Of a stretch of DNA of 64,000 nt, positions 44,522 to 54,178 are shown in pieces (positions within the stretch are counted from its first letter, which is position 1; every line of letters begins with the position of its first letter). This stretch comes from JASGCL01 sp965203915 (lineage in GTDB: Bacteria > Pseudomonadota > Alphaproteobacteria > JASGCL01). The notes under the pieces are model-generated. The model worked only from the letters and a program-made list of their open reading frames with translations. It was not told the DNA's origin and searched no databases. The DNA lies in NCBI GenBank assembly GCA_965203915.1, contig OZ241918.1, positions 1,178,001 to 1,242,000 of the forward strand, written 5' to 3'. The position numbers and the translations under genes are program-made.

Positions 44522-45686
44522 GATATTCGGCGTCGGCCCCCACCATCGATGTTAAAGACTTTTCTTGCGTTTCATGATCCAGTATTTTTATCGTGTCGGA
44601 TAATAATGCGCGTCCACGGTAAACAAACCCTGTGTAGGATTCGACCAAGCGCGCCCCCGCCTTTATTTTTGTTATGACATCTTGTGGCGACATAACACCG
44701 CCAACCCCAATCAAGGGTATTTTCTTTTCTGACGCCAAATAAAATTGCGCCAAGACGCGGGTTGATAAATTGAACAACGGCCTGCCACTCAAACCACCCG
44801 TTTGATCCCGATAACGCGAGCGTTCCACCCCAAACCGCGCCACGGTGCTGTTGGTCAATATCGCGCCGCTGATTTTTTGCCCCAAGCAAAACTGCGCCAT
44901 GTCTTCTATCTGTTGACGGCTGATGTCGGGCGAAAATTTAAACAGCAATGGTTTGTCGGAAACTGCGCGCACGCTATCCACAATTTTTTTCAAACTTTTT
45001 ACATTTTGTAGGGCGCGCAAGCCAGCCGTGTTGGGGGAGGATACATTGATAACAAAGGCGGTTGCCACAGGGTGCAATTTTTCCGCCACCATGGCAAAAT
45101 CACGCACGGGGTCAGGCGACAATTTGTTGGGCCCAATATTGATAAGCAAGGGGCAAGGCCACAACCATGACCTTTCTTTTTCAAGGTCTTTTTCCATGGT
45201 TTCCCATTGTTGTTCAAGCTGTTGCATTTTTTCTTCGCCCGCTTTGCTAATATTTTTACGGGCTAACATTTGCTTTTTATATTTTTGCCATTCGCTGTTG
45301 TTGGCATTGTCCAAATTCTGCGCCACCATCTCCATCCCGATGCTGGGGAAGCCAAGCCGATTGATGATAGCCCGTTCGCGATTGAGGCGAAAAAGCCGCG
45401 GGGGTTTGTTACCAAATTGTGGTTCGGGCGTGATGGTGCCAACCTCCAAAAAGGCAAAGCCGAGGCGCATGATGGCGTGGGGAACCTCCGCGTTTTTATC
45501 GAAACCTGCTGCCATGCCAAAGGGGTGGACGAAGGTTGCGCCGAATAATTCCTGCGCCATTTTACCCGCGCCGCGATGCAAGCGATAATCAGAAAAGTTA
45601 CCATAGAAATAAGAAGCGTAAGGCAACAGACGCAAGGTCAATTGATGGGCCATTTCGGCGGGTAAAAGACGAAGTAGTGGTAACAT
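44508..45686 (-). CDS. pyrD: Dihydroorotate dehydrogenase (quinone), class 2
   Basis: Membrane-associated flavoprotein that oxidises dihydroorotate and passes electrons to quinone. Signatures are GMAAGFDKNAEVPHAIM, VGTITPEPQFGNKPPRLFRL, FVINVSSPNTAGLR (with the catalytic Ser of class 2), ILTNSTVARFG and GVGGVMSPQDVITKI. At 392 residues it is about 40 longer than usual, owing to a charged coiled-coil-like insertion (about residues 130-165, rich in Lys, Glu and Gln) in place of a short loop. Divergent from trpB. Confidence 0.96.
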   Translation of the reverse strand: MLPLLRLLPAEMAHQLTLRLLPYASYFYGNFSDYRLHRGAGKMAQELFGATFVHPFGMAAGFDKNAEVPHAIMRLGFAFLEVGTITPEPQFGNKPPRLFRLNRERAIINRLGFPSIGMEMVAQNLDNANNSEWQKYKKQMLARKNISKAGEEKMQQLEQQWETMEKDLEKERSWLWPCPLLINIGPNKLSPDPVRDFAMVAEKLHPVATAFVINVSSPNTAGLRALQNVKSLKKIVDSVRAVSDKPLLFKFSPDISRQQIEDMAQFCLGQKISGAILTNSTVARFGVERSRYRDQTGGLSGRPLFNLSTRVLAQFYLASEKKIPLIGVGGVMSPQDVITKIKAGARLVESYTGFVYRGRALLSDTIKILDHETQEKSLTSMVGADAEYHANS

Positions 45687-45763
45687 GCTGTTATGTCATA
45701 GCCGTAATTTTTATTGCAAACAAGATTTTGATAAAGACAAAGAAGTGTGATAAAAAAGAAAAA

Positions 45764-46975
45764 ATGACAAGTAGCATACCCAATGATTACCATCTAGGCC
45801 CTGACGACCAGGGGCATTTTGGCCAGTTCGGCGGGCGGTATGTCGCGGAAACATTGATGCCGTTGATATTATCGGTCGAGCAGGCATGGAAAAAATATCG
45901 CCATGACAAAGAATTCTTGAATGAATTGGATTATTATTTGGAACATTATGCTGGCCGACCCAGCCCATTATATTTTGCCGAAAAATTTACCAGCCATCTG
46001 GGTGGGGCGAAAATATATTTTAAACGCGATGAATTGAATCATACGGGCAGTCATAAAATAAATAACGTGCTTGGGCAAATATTGTTGGCGCGCAAGATGG
46101 GGAAGAAAAAAATAATTGCCGAAACGGGTGCGGGGCAACATGGCGTGGCGGTGGCGACGGTATGCGCCCTGTTCAACATGGAATGCAAAATTTTTATGGG
46201 CGCAAAAGATGTGGCGCGCCAAGAACAAAATGTTTTCCGCATGAAATTGTTAGGAGCCGAAGTTGTTGCCGTAACGGGCGGCAGCCAAACCCTGAAGGAT
46301 GCCATGAATGAAGCCCTGCGCTATTGGGTGGATAAGGTGCTTGATACTTTTTATATTATCGGCACGGTGGCGGGCCCCCACCCCTACCCCGAAATGGTCA
46401 GGGAATTTCAATCGGTGATTGGTCGCGAAGCGCGTGAACAAATAATGAAAGCCGAAAAAAAATTGCCCGATGCTTTGATAGCCTGCATCGGCGGCGGCAG
46501 CAACGCCATGGGTTTGTTTTACCCCTTCCTTAACGACCCCACGGTAAAGATCTACGGGGTGGAGGCTGGCGGTTTGGGACTGTCCAGCCACCAACATGCG
46601 GCCTCCATCTCTGGCGGGCAACCTGGCGTGTTGCACGGCAACCGAACCTATTTATTGCAAGACCCCGATGGTCAGATAGAAGAAGCCTTTTCGATTTCGG
46701 CGGGGTTAGATTACCCTGGGATTGGTCCCGAACATTCTTACCTTCATAGTGTCGGGCGGGTTAATTATGTATCCGCCACCGACGAAGAAGCGGTGGAGGC
46801 TTTTCAATTATGCGCTAGGTTGGAGGGGATTATCCCCGCCCTGGAACCCGCCCATGCTATTGCCCATTTGATAAAACTTGCCCCCACGATGCAAAAAGAC
46901 GAAATTATTATCATGAACCTATGCGGTCGTGGCGATAAAGATGTGCCGCAAATGATGCAGCGTTTAAAAAAATAA
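45764..46975 (+). CDS. trpB: Tryptophan synthase beta chain
   Basis: PLP enzyme that joins indole and serine. I chose the ATG at 45764 (MTSSIPNDYHLGP, 403 residues) because the frame upstream overlaps pyrD and looks non-coding. Motifs are GQFGGRYVAETLMP, KRDELNHTGSHKINN with the PLP-binding Lys, GAGQHGVA and ACIGGGSNAMG. The usual partners trpF and trpA do not flank it; the next gene (comM) converges. Confidence 0.97.
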   Translation: MTSSIPNDYHLGPDDQGHFGQFGGRYVAETLMPLILSVEQAWKKYRHDKEFLNELDYYLEHYAGRPSPLYFAEKFTSHLGGAKIYFKRDELNHTGSHKINNVLGQILLARKMGKKKIIAETGAGQHGVAVATVCALFNMECKIFMGAKDVARQEQNVFRMKLLGAEVVAVTGGSQTLKDAMNEALRYWVDKVLDTFYIIGTVAGPHPYPEMVREFQSVIGREAREQIMKAEKKLPDALIACIGGGSNAMGLFYPFLNDPTVKIYGVEAGGLGLSSHQHAASISGGQPGVLHGNRTYLLQDPDGQIEEAFSISAGLDYPGIGPEHSYLHSVGRVNYVSATDEEAVEAFQLCARLEGIIPALEPAHAIAHLIKLAPTMQKDEIIIMNLCGRGDKDVPQMMQRLKK

Positions 46976-46980
46976 CATGG

Positions 46981-48519
46981 TTATCGCCGAAAGCGATAAT
47001 TTAAACTTTCTGCCAAATGATGCAGTTTAATATCCTCGCTGTTGGCCATGTCGGCAATGGTGCGCGCCACGCGGATGGTGCGAAACCAACCACGCGCCGA
47101 CAAATTCAATTCGTTGGCCGAACGGGTTAATAATAATTTGCATTCCTTGCTTAATGGCGCGGCGACATCCAAATCATCGCCATTGAGGTCGGCGTTGCGT
47201 TTGACGCGTTCATTCAATTCAAATTTTTTAAATCGCAACCGCGAGAAATTGATAGCTTGCTCGACGCGTTTTTTTACTGCCTCGCTATTTTCACCGACAG
47301 TTTTTTCTGCCAACTCTTGCGGTTTTAAGGCAGGCATTTCCAAATAAATATCCACCCTATCTAACAAAGGTCCTGACAAGCGGTCGCGATATTCTTCGCC
47401 GCAGCGTGGCGCGCGCGAGCATTTTAATTTTTCATCCAACAAATAACCACATTTGCATGGGTTCATGGCGGCGACCATTTGAAAATTGGCGGGGTAAGAA
47501 ACATGAGCATTCACCCGCGCAATAACCGCGCGACCCGTTTCCAACGGTTGGCGTAATGATTCCAATGTTGTGCGGTGGAATTCTGGCAACTCATCCAAAA
47601 ATAACACGCCATTATGGGCCAAGGATATTTCCCCAGGTTTAGCCCTCTGCCCGCCGCCAATCACCGCGGGCATCGACGCCGAATGATGCGGGTCGCGGTA
47701 AGGCCGCGCCACCATAATACCGCCATCGGGCAAGGTGCCCGCCAAGGAATGGATGAGGCTTGCCTCGAGCCTTTCACGCGCCGTCATGTCAGGCAATATC
47801 CCCGCCATGGCTTGGGCTATCAAAGACTTCCCCGCCCCAGGCGACCCCAATAACAACACATGATGACCACCAACCGCGGCAATTTCCATCGCGCGTTTGG
47901 CATTTTCTTGACCACGAATATCGGCCCAGTTGGGTATTTTTCGTCCATCCGAAAATTCTTTGTTGCTGCTCATCACTATTTGTTTTCTTACCACGGGGGC
48001 TATCAATTCTTTACCCTGCAGGTGATCAATAACCGCCCTAAGGTTGTTTGCCGCAATAATACGGTCATGGCCCGACCAACTGGCTTCTTGCCCCGATGCT
48101 TCGGGGCAGAGTAAGGTTGCCTCATGCTCCATCGCCGATAATGCCGCGGGCAACACCCCCACGGTCGATACCAATTGCCCATCAAGTGCCAATTCCCCCA
48201 TCGCCATATAATCTTGCAATGTTTCCCTATCGATAATTCCTACCTCCGCCAATATGGCCAAAGCAATGGGCAGGTCGTAGTGACTGCCTTCCTTGGGTAT
48301 ATCAGCGGGCGACAAATTAACCACAATACCGCGCGGCGGCAAAGACAAGCCGCAATGGGTAAAGACCGAACGCAATCGTTCGCGGCTTTCTTCAACAGTT
48401 TTATCGGGCAAACCAACTATCAAAATGCTGGATTGCTTATTAGCCACGGCCTGCACCTGGACATCTATCTTCAAGGTATCGACCCCTTGAAAGGCAACGG
48501 TAGAAACGCGCGCAACCAT
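46981..48519 (-). CDS. comM: ComM/YifB-type Mg-chelatase-like AAA+ ATPase
   Basis: ATPase of the ComM family, a branch-migration helicase in natural transformation in some bacteria. From the ATG at 48519 (MVARVSTVAFQGVD) there are 512 residues, with AAGGGA as ribosome binding site. An N-terminal Lon-like S5 domain (LPIALAILAEVGII, ALDGQLVSTVGVLPA) is followed by Walker A LLGSPGAGKSLIAQAM, Walker B GVLFLDELPEF and the zinc-like CKCGYLLDEKLKC region. Whether the organism is transformable is unknown. Confidence 0.94.
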   Translation of the reverse strand: MVARVSTVAFQGVDTLKIDVQVQAVANKQSSILIVGLPDKTVEESRERLRSVFTHCGLSLPPRGIVVNLSPADIPKEGSHYDLPIALAILAEVGIIDRETLQDYMAMGELALDGQLVSTVGVLPAALSAMEHEATLLCPEASGQEASWSGHDRIIAANNLRAVIDHLQGKELIAPVVRKQIVMSSNKEFSDGRKIPNWADIRGQENAKRAMEIAAVGGHHVLLLGSPGAGKSLIAQAMAGILPDMTARERLEASLIHSLAGTLPDGGIMVARPYRDPHHSASMPAVIGGGQRAKPGEISLAHNGVLFLDELPEFHRTTLESLRQPLETGRAVIARVNAHVSYPANFQMVAAMNPCKCGYLLDEKLKCSRAPRCGEEYRDRLSGPLLDRVDIYLEMPALKPQELAEKTVGENSEAVKKRVEQAINFSRLRFKKFELNERVKRNADLNGDDLDVAAPLSKECKLLLTRSANELNLSARGWFRTIRVARTIADMANSEDIKLHHLAESLNYRFRR

Positions 48520-48657
48520 AAAAATATATCCCTTATTTTTTTTAATAGTAGAAATGGCTTGATAGGGATTCTGAGCCAATAAAACAAGATAATTTTTATA
48601 GCAAGCCCCTGCCACCTGGCTTCATTCGTCAACAGGCTTGTTATCCAAACAGAAAAA

Positions 48658-49155
48658 TTAGTCGCAACTTATCAACCACACATCATATATAGGGTGGTCG
48701 AGCGCGCTAAGCGAAGGGGATGCAGCAAACATCCACCCCGAAAAAACTTTAAAATAGCCCGCGCTGTTCTTCTGCGCCACGTTTGCTTCGGGGTCTTCGG
48801 GGTTCACCCGTTGTTTGCCACTATCCCAAACTTGTAAAAATGCCTCGCCATCATTCTTATCCCTACGATAACAAGCAAGCAATTTAACCTTTATTTTACC
48901 AAAATTTTTTTCACCACCGATAGGTATTTTCTGTTCCGCAATTTCTAATGTTAATTTGTTCAACATGCGCACCGTGCCGCCTTTGGTTGCTGCGCCCTTC
49001 GGGGTTTTGCCATCAACCGCGGTGCTATCTTCGCCTTGGTCGGTTTGTGCTTTTGCCGCGTGGCTTGCCAGTTCGGGCATAGCATTCATGACCAACAGAG
49101 CCAATAATAAGCAATATCTTAACAACGTTCCATGTAATCCCATATTTTTTGACAT
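48658..49155 (-). CDS. DUF2155 domain periplasmic protein
   Basis: Small secreted protein of 165 residues, characteristic of alphaproteobacteria. The N-terminal signal peptide (LLRYCLLLALLVMNAM) is followed by a low-complexity linker and the DUF2155 domain: VRMLNKLTLEI, FGKIKVKLLACYRR and the very conserved end FSGWMFAASPSLSALDHPIYDVWLISC. The two Cys may bond. Function unknown. It starts eight bases after the DUF502 gene. Confidence 0.92.
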   Translation of the reverse strand: MSKNMGLHGTLLRYCLLLALLVMNAMPELASHAAKAQTDQGEDSTAVDGKTPKGAATKGGTVRMLNKLTLEIAEQKIPIGGEKNFGKIKVKLLACYRRDKNDGEAFLQVWDSGKQRVNPEDPEANVAQKNSAGYFKVFSGWMFAASPSLSALDHPIYDVWLISCD

Positions 49156-49162
49156 TAGATTA

Positions 49163-49843
49163 CTATCCTCTATGTGTGTTTTTGTCTTTTTTCAACATCT
49201 TCTTTACCATGGTTTTATCCATTTGATAATGGGAGGTGCTAAGTTCTTCGCTTTCTTGGGTGGCGCCCAAAGACATCATATATGAAAGAGCGTCCTGCAC
49301 TTTCATATGTAGGCGTTTAACCTTCTTATCATCCACCAAAAGCAATATACCCTGGGTGGGAATTGGCACCAGGGGGATAAAAACAGTCAACGTACCCTTG
49401 CCTAATTTTTTCTGCAATTCACCCGTCGCATTATTGGTAATGAAACCTATCGTCCATAGTCCCTTGGTGGGGTATTCAATCAAAACGGCGGCCGAGAAAT
49501 TTCCTTCTTCATCACGGTTGGTAAATTTTTTTAAAACGGTTTTAATATTACTATAAAGATCGCCCGCCATCGGTATACGCCTTAATTGCTGATCCAACAA
49601 ATTGATAATAGCAATGCCCAAGCGATTGGATACCAAAAAGCCAGTCAGCAAAAGCAACAACAGCAATATCACAACACCTAAACCAGGGATATCACGATAA
49701 TAGGGTTCGGGAATGAGTGGCAAAACATGGTCGTCAATGAAACCAACCACCAACCGCAACAGAACAAAAGTTGCATAAAGCGGAATAATTGTAAGCACCC
49801 CCGCTAACAAATATTTGCGTATAAGTTTAAAAAATTTTTTCAT
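49163..49843 (-). CDS. DUF502 family membrane protein
   Basis: A 226-residue protein with two long N-terminal hydrophobic helices (KYLLAGVLTIIPLYATFVLL and GLGVVILLLLLLLTGFLV) followed by a soluble domain with the DUF502 hallmarks RRIPMAGDLYSNIKTVLKKF, VLIEYPTKGLWTIGFIT and VFIPLVPIPTQGILLLV. Function unknown in bacteria; plant relatives are trafficking proteins. It lies 12 bases after the formate-dehydrogenase-like gene, so the three minus-strand genes may be one operon. Confidence 0.93.
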   Translation of the reverse strand: MKKFFKLIRKYLLAGVLTIIPLYATFVLLRLVVGFIDDHVLPLIPEPYYRDIPGLGVVILLLLLLLTGFLVSNRLGIAIINLLDQQLRRIPMAGDLYSNIKTVLKKFTNRDEEGNFSAAVLIEYPTKGLWTIGFITNNATGELQKKLGKGTLTVFIPLVPIPTQGILLLVDDKKVKRLHMKVQDALSYMMSLGATQESEELSTSHYQMDKTMVKKMLKKDKNTHRG

Positions 49844-49855
49844 GATGAGTTGTGG

Positions 49856-51619
49856 TTAAAGTCCTACAAAATCGTTAGGGAAATGCCGCATGACGGATTT
49901 GATAGGATTGGCAGCCGCTTGCCCCAACCCGCATATCGATGAATCGGTCATGACAATGGCCAATTCATCCAACAAATTTTTATGCCATTTTCGGTTTTTC
50001 ATCAGGGCCAAGGCCTTCTCGGTGCCGACACGACATGGCGTGCATTGGCCGCAAGACTCGTCTTTAAAAAATGCCATCAAATTTTCTGCAATATCGGCCA
50101 TGTTATCTTTATCAGATAGAATTACCACCGCCGCCGAACCAATAAAACAACCGTAAGGTTGTAAAGTATCAAAATCAAGCGGGATAGAATCCATGCTGGC
50201 GGGCAATATACCACCCGAAGCCCCGCCAGGCAAATAGCCCCTGAATTCATGACCATCGGCCATGCCGCCGCCATAATCTTGTATCAATTGTTTAACCGTA
50301 ATCCCCGCGGGCGCAAGCTTGACGCCAGGATTCTTGACCCGCCCCGACAAGGAAAAAGACCGCAAGCCTTTCCTGTCATTCAAACCAAAACTATTCCACC
50401 AAGCCGCACCGCGCGATAAAATCTCGGGCACCCAATATAGGGTTTCAAGGTTATTAACCAGCGTCGGGCGACCAAAAATGCCAACCTCCGCCACAAAAGG
50501 CGGGCGGTTGCGCGGCAAACCACGTTTGCCCTCTATCGATTCTATCATCGCCGATTCTTCGCCGCAAATATAGGCCCCTGCCCCGCGGCGCAATTCTATT
50601 TGACGGTTGCCAAAAAATTTTTCGGCTTCCTTCAATGATTTTTGCAATACCAGCCTAATATCAGCATATTCATCGCGCAAATAAATAAATATTTTTTCGG
50701 CGTCGACCACCTCCGCCGCCAGCAACATCCCCAAAATAAATTGGTGAGGATTTTTTGCCAAATAAAAATAATCTTTGAAAGTTCCTGGTTCGCCTTCATC
50801 AATATTAACGGCCATCAATTTTTTGCCTGGGAAGCCACGCACTATCTGCCATTTCTTGGCGGTTTGAAAACCCGCGCCGCCCAAACCGCGCAAACCCGCT
50901 TCGCCCAATATTTTTATTATCTCATCGCCGAATGACTTGTTGGCGCGCAATTTTTTTAACAAACTATAACCTTTGATATCGCTCGCTTCGAACTGTTTCA
51001 TATTGGGTGTTTTTAATTTATCAATCGCCACTTCTTGTTTTTTTACTTTGCTGACGATGCTATCAACCGAGGCATTGTAATCGTAAGAAAAACCAACCTG
51101 CGCCACGGGTGCTTTGTTGCAATGCCCCATGCAGGGGCTGGGTTTTATTTTCACGCCCTTCATATCCTTTTGTTCTAGATTTTTTATCAGCCCATGGGCA
51201 CCCGCCATCATGCAGGATACCGAATCGCATACCCGCACCACGGTATGGGGTGGTTCTTCGCCGTCCGCCACAATAAGAAAATGGTCGTAGAATGTCGCCA
51301 CTTCATAAATTTCGACTTCAGCCAATTTCATAACCTCCGCCAGGGCTTTGATATGTTTTTTCTGCAAGCAATGGAATTCATCCTGTATCAGGTGCAAATA
51401 TTCTATCAACAGGTCGCGCCGCGCCTGATGCTTGGTTGCGACACCCTTTTTACCAGCATGATAAGGGTTAAGGTGCTTGGCATTGCTAACCAGGCGTAGC
51501 ACCTCTTGGTAAGCGGCATCATCCAACGCCCGTCCCTTCATCCCGAATGGTCGCTGCCTTTTGTTAAAGCCAGGATGGATAAACGGGTTGTCGATTTTAT
51601 TTTTTGATGGTGTGCTCAT
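49856..51619 (-). CDS. fdhB: NAD-linked formate dehydrogenase beta-like subunit (NuoE-NuoF fusion)
   Basis: A 587-residue flavoprotein that transfers electrons between an Fe-S chain and NAD. The N-terminal third is NuoE-like with a thioredoxin-fold [2Fe-2S] site (VCDSVSCMMAG, then PCMGHCNKAPVAQ). The rest is NuoF-like: GLRGLGGAGFQTAKKW, NIDEGEPGTFKD, GAGAYICGEESAMIESIEG and the [4Fe-4S] motif ESCGQCTPCRVGTEK. A single-chain E-F fusion of this length is the beta subunit of soluble formate dehydrogenases such as Methylobacterium Fdh1B, rather than complex I. The catalytic molybdenum/tungsten subunit that should be adjacent is absent; mobA is 3 kb away. Confidence 0.85.
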   Translation of the reverse strand: MSTPSKNKIDNPFIHPGFNKRQRPFGMKGRALDDAAYQEVLRLVSNAKHLNPYHAGKKGVATKHQARRDLLIEYLHLIQDEFHCLQKKHIKALAEVMKLAEVEIYEVATFYDHFLIVADGEEPPHTVVRVCDSVSCMMAGAHGLIKNLEQKDMKGVKIKPSPCMGHCNKAPVAQVGFSYDYNASVDSIVSKVKKQEVAIDKLKTPNMKQFEASDIKGYSLLKKLRANKSFGDEIIKILGEAGLRGLGGAGFQTAKKWQIVRGFPGKKLMAVNIDEGEPGTFKDYFYLAKNPHQFILGMLLAAEVVDAEKIFIYLRDEYADIRLVLQKSLKEAEKFFGNRQIELRRGAGAYICGEESAMIESIEGKRGLPRNRPPFVAEVGIFGRPTLVNNLETLYWVPEILSRGAAWWNSFGLNDRKGLRSFSLSGRVKNPGVKLAPAGITVKQLIQDYGGGMADGHEFRGYLPGGASGGILPASMDSIPLDFDTLQPYGCFIGSAAVVILSDKDNMADIAENLMAFFKDESCGQCTPCRVGTEKALALMKNRKWHKNLLDELAIVMTDSSICGLGQAAANPIKSVMRHFPNDFVGL

Positions 51620-51893
51620 TTTTATAAACTACAATATGATAACCCTTACTACATAATAACGCGACATAAAACAATCCTTATACTTACTGTCGATAGCCGT
51701 TGTATTATATTGACTATTAGCCCCGAATAACAAAAAGGCAAAAAAATACCAAAAAACTTAGCAACAATAAATCGCGCTACCTCTAAGCAAAAAAACATTG
51801 ATAAGCAACGAAAAACTATCTTGCTTTATCCTACTCCAAACCATCCTATTTGGCAAATGGCGCAAAATAGTTTATAGTGCAATATCAAAAAAC

Positions 51894-52760
51894 ATGGGAT
51901 CACAAAAAACTGTTGGTTTATTCGTTAGCTGCTTGGTCGATATGTTTCGTCCCGATGTCGCCTTGTCGGCGATTCGCCTGCTAAAAAAATGTGGTTTTAA
52001 AGTGGTGGTGAGCACGCGTCAAACCTGCTGTGGCCAGGTAGCCTTCAACAACGGCGATCGCGATACCGCCCACAAAATTGCCAAGGACCTTATTTATGAA
52101 TTTCACGATTGTGATTACATCGTGGCGCCATCGGCATCTTGCGCGGGTATGGTGTTAAAACATTACAAGGGGTTATTTCCCCATGCGCAATCGGTTGGGC
52201 ATTTGTTTGGTTATAATTACCATCATTTTGATAAGGATGAAGACCTTCCCCATCGCGCCGATTTGTTTGCTGCGCGTTTTTATGAATTGAGCGATTTCCT
52301 TTATCATGTTGTCGATTTCATGCCCGATAATCTGTCGCCCTATATCGGTGGTAAAAAAATTGCCTACCAGGATAGTTGTTCTTCGTTGCGCGATACCAAA
52401 ACCTACATTGCGGCGCGGGGGTTGTTGTCGCGTGCGGGGGTGGATGTCCTCACCCCGCCAGACGCCGAAAGTTGCTGTGGCTTTGGCGGTAGCTTCACCA
52501 CCGATTTCCCCAATATATCGGCGGCGATGACCGATAAAAAATCGGCTAATATTATGTCGCTGGGGGCGGATATATTGCTTTCGGCGGACCTTGGTTGTTT
52601 GCTGCAGCTAACGGGGCGGCTGCACCGCCAAGGAAAAAATATTCAGGCTTTCCATTTGATAGAATTTTTGGATAGCAAAAATCATCAAGACGGATTATTG
52701 CCATTGGGGCAAGACAATGTTGGTAAAGGTCATTTGCAACATTCTACAGGTCGCTTATAA
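51894..52760 (+). CDS. lutA: L-lactate utilisation protein A (Fe-S oxidoreductase)
   Basis: Part of the LutABC complex that oxidises L-lactate to pyruvate. The two CCG domains bind iron-sulfur: TRQTCCGQVAFNNG and ESCCGFGGSFT. I start at the ATG at 51894 (MGSQKTVGLFVSCLVDMFRP, 288 residues), which matches the family; the frame extends further upstream through unlikely sequence. lutB begins four bases downstream. The roughly 270-base spacer upstream is shared with the divergent formate-dehydrogenase-like gene; no LutR-type regulator is in view. Confidence 0.93.
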   Translation: MGSQKTVGLFVSCLVDMFRPDVALSAIRLLKKCGFKVVVSTRQTCCGQVAFNNGDRDTAHKIAKDLIYEFHDCDYIVAPSASCAGMVLKHYKGLFPHAQSVGHLFGYNYHHFDKDEDLPHRADLFAARFYELSDFLYHVVDFMPDNLSPYIGGKKIAYQDSCSSLRDTKTYIAARGLLSRAGVDVLTPPDAESCCGFGGSFTTDFPNISAAMTDKKSANIMSLGADILLSADLGCLLQLTGRLHRQGKNIQAFHLIEFLDSKNHQDGLLPLGQDNVGKGHLQHSTGRL

Positions 52761-52764
52761 AAAA

Positions 52765-54171
52765 ATGCTCAACAAATCTTTTACCCAACGTGCCGATAAA
52801 GTTATCGCCAACAATTATTTGCAACAACGTTTGGCGCTTATCACCCAAGAATTTATCAACAAACGTTATCAAGCCGTTAGCCAGGTTGCCAATTGGGAAT
52901 CTTGGCGCGCCGCAGGACAAAAAATAAAATCCCATAGCATCAATCATTTGGATATATATTTGGAAGAATTTGAAAAAAACCTAACCCAGGCGGGTGGGCA
53001 AGTTCATTGGTGCCAAGGGGCGGAGGAAGCCAGCGATAAAATATTACGCCTGTGCCAACGCCATAACGCGCAATTGGTGGTGAAATCAAAATCGATGATG
53101 AGCGAAGAAATTGGTCTGAACGAACATTTGAGCAAGCATCATATCCAAGTTGTCGAAACCGACCTGGGCGATTATATTGTGCAGTTGCGTAACGAACAAC
53201 CGTTTCATACCATTGCCCCCGCCATGCATGTTAGTAAAAAAATGGTGGCTGAAAGTTTTAAAAAAAATCATAAAAATTTATCATCGCAACGCGGGCTCGA
53301 CAGCGCGCAAGACCTGATGGCGGAGGCTCGCGGTATATTGCGCAAAAGTTTCCTCACCGCCGATGTCGGCATCACGGGTGCCAATTTTTTGATAGCCGAG
53401 TCGGGTTCGGTGGTGGTGGTCAGCAACGAGGGCAATGCCGACCTTGTGGCGAGCATGCCCCGCGTGCATATTGTGGTGGCGAGCATTGATAAAATTGTGC
53501 CCACACTGTATGACGCCAGCCATTTGTTAAGGTTGTTATGCCGTAGCGCCACGGGGCAAGCCATCACCAGCTACGCCAGTTTTTTTACAGGCAATAAAAA
53601 AAATGGCGACAGCGATGGTGGCGACGAATTGCATGTGGTCTTGATAAATAATAATCGCACCCAATTGTTGGGGGAGGATCTACGTAGCGCGCTTCATTGT
53701 ATCAAATGTGGCAGTTGCCTGAACCATTGCCCGGTTTATCAAACGGTGGGCGGCGCGGCATACGGCGGGGCGCATATGGGGCCTATTGGTGCGGCCATTG
53801 CCCCGACCATCCAGGGCAGTAAAAAAGCGGGGGAGATGGTGTTTGCCTCCACCCTATGCGGGCGTTGCGATGAAGTTTGTCCTGTTAATATTCCTATTAC
53901 CAATCTATTGCGGCATCAGCGCGAATGGGCGTTTTTACAAAAAAACACGGCACCACAAAAACAAAAATTACTGCGCAAATTTGGGCGCGCCACCCGTTCG
54001 CCCAAAAAATTTCGCCGCGCAACCAACGGGGCGCGGGGCATGTTGCGATTTTACAGCCGCGGCGGTATGATAAAAAAAATTCCTTTTATCAAGGCTGCAC
54101 GCCCATGGTTTGCAAAAAAAGATCTACCCGCCCCCGCCAAAACATCATTTTTTGACAGAATAAAGAAATAA
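52765..54171 (+). CDS. lutB: L-lactate utilisation protein B (Fe-S protein)
   Basis: Large subunit of LutABC, 468 residues from the ATG at 52765. The N-terminal DUF162-like domain contains KSKSMMSEEIGLNEHL, GITGANFLIAESGSVVV and SNEGNADLVASMPRVH. Two [4Fe-4S] motifs follow, CIKCGSCLNHCPVYQTVGG and CGRCDEVCPVNIPI. The C-terminus is basic. Fe-S ligand sets are complete. It lies between lutA and lutC with short spacing, one operon. Confidence 0.94.
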   Translation: MLNKSFTQRADKVIANNYLQQRLALITQEFINKRYQAVSQVANWESWRAAGQKIKSHSINHLDIYLEEFEKNLTQAGGQVHWCQGAEEASDKILRLCQRHNAQLVVKSKSMMSEEIGLNEHLSKHHIQVVETDLGDYIVQLRNEQPFHTIAPAMHVSKKMVAESFKKNHKNLSSQRGLDSAQDLMAEARGILRKSFLTADVGITGANFLIAESGSVVVVSNEGNADLVASMPRVHIVVASIDKIVPTLYDASHLLRLLCRSATGQAITSYASFFTGNKKNGDSDGGDELHVVLINNNRTQLLGEDLRSALHCIKCGSCLNHCPVYQTVGGAAYGGAHMGPIGAAIAPTIQGSKKAGEMVFASTLCGRCDEVCPVNIPITNLLRHQREWAFLQKNTAPQKQKLLRKFGRATRSPKKFRRATNGARGMLRFYSRGGMIKKIPFIKAARPWFAKKDLPAPAKTSFFDRIKK

Positions 54172-54178
54172 TCATATC

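Noticed and set aside
45536..45763. Longer trpB reading frame starting at 45536
   Set aside because: It overlaps the divergent pyrD and has no family similarity before MTSSIPNDYHLGP at 45764.
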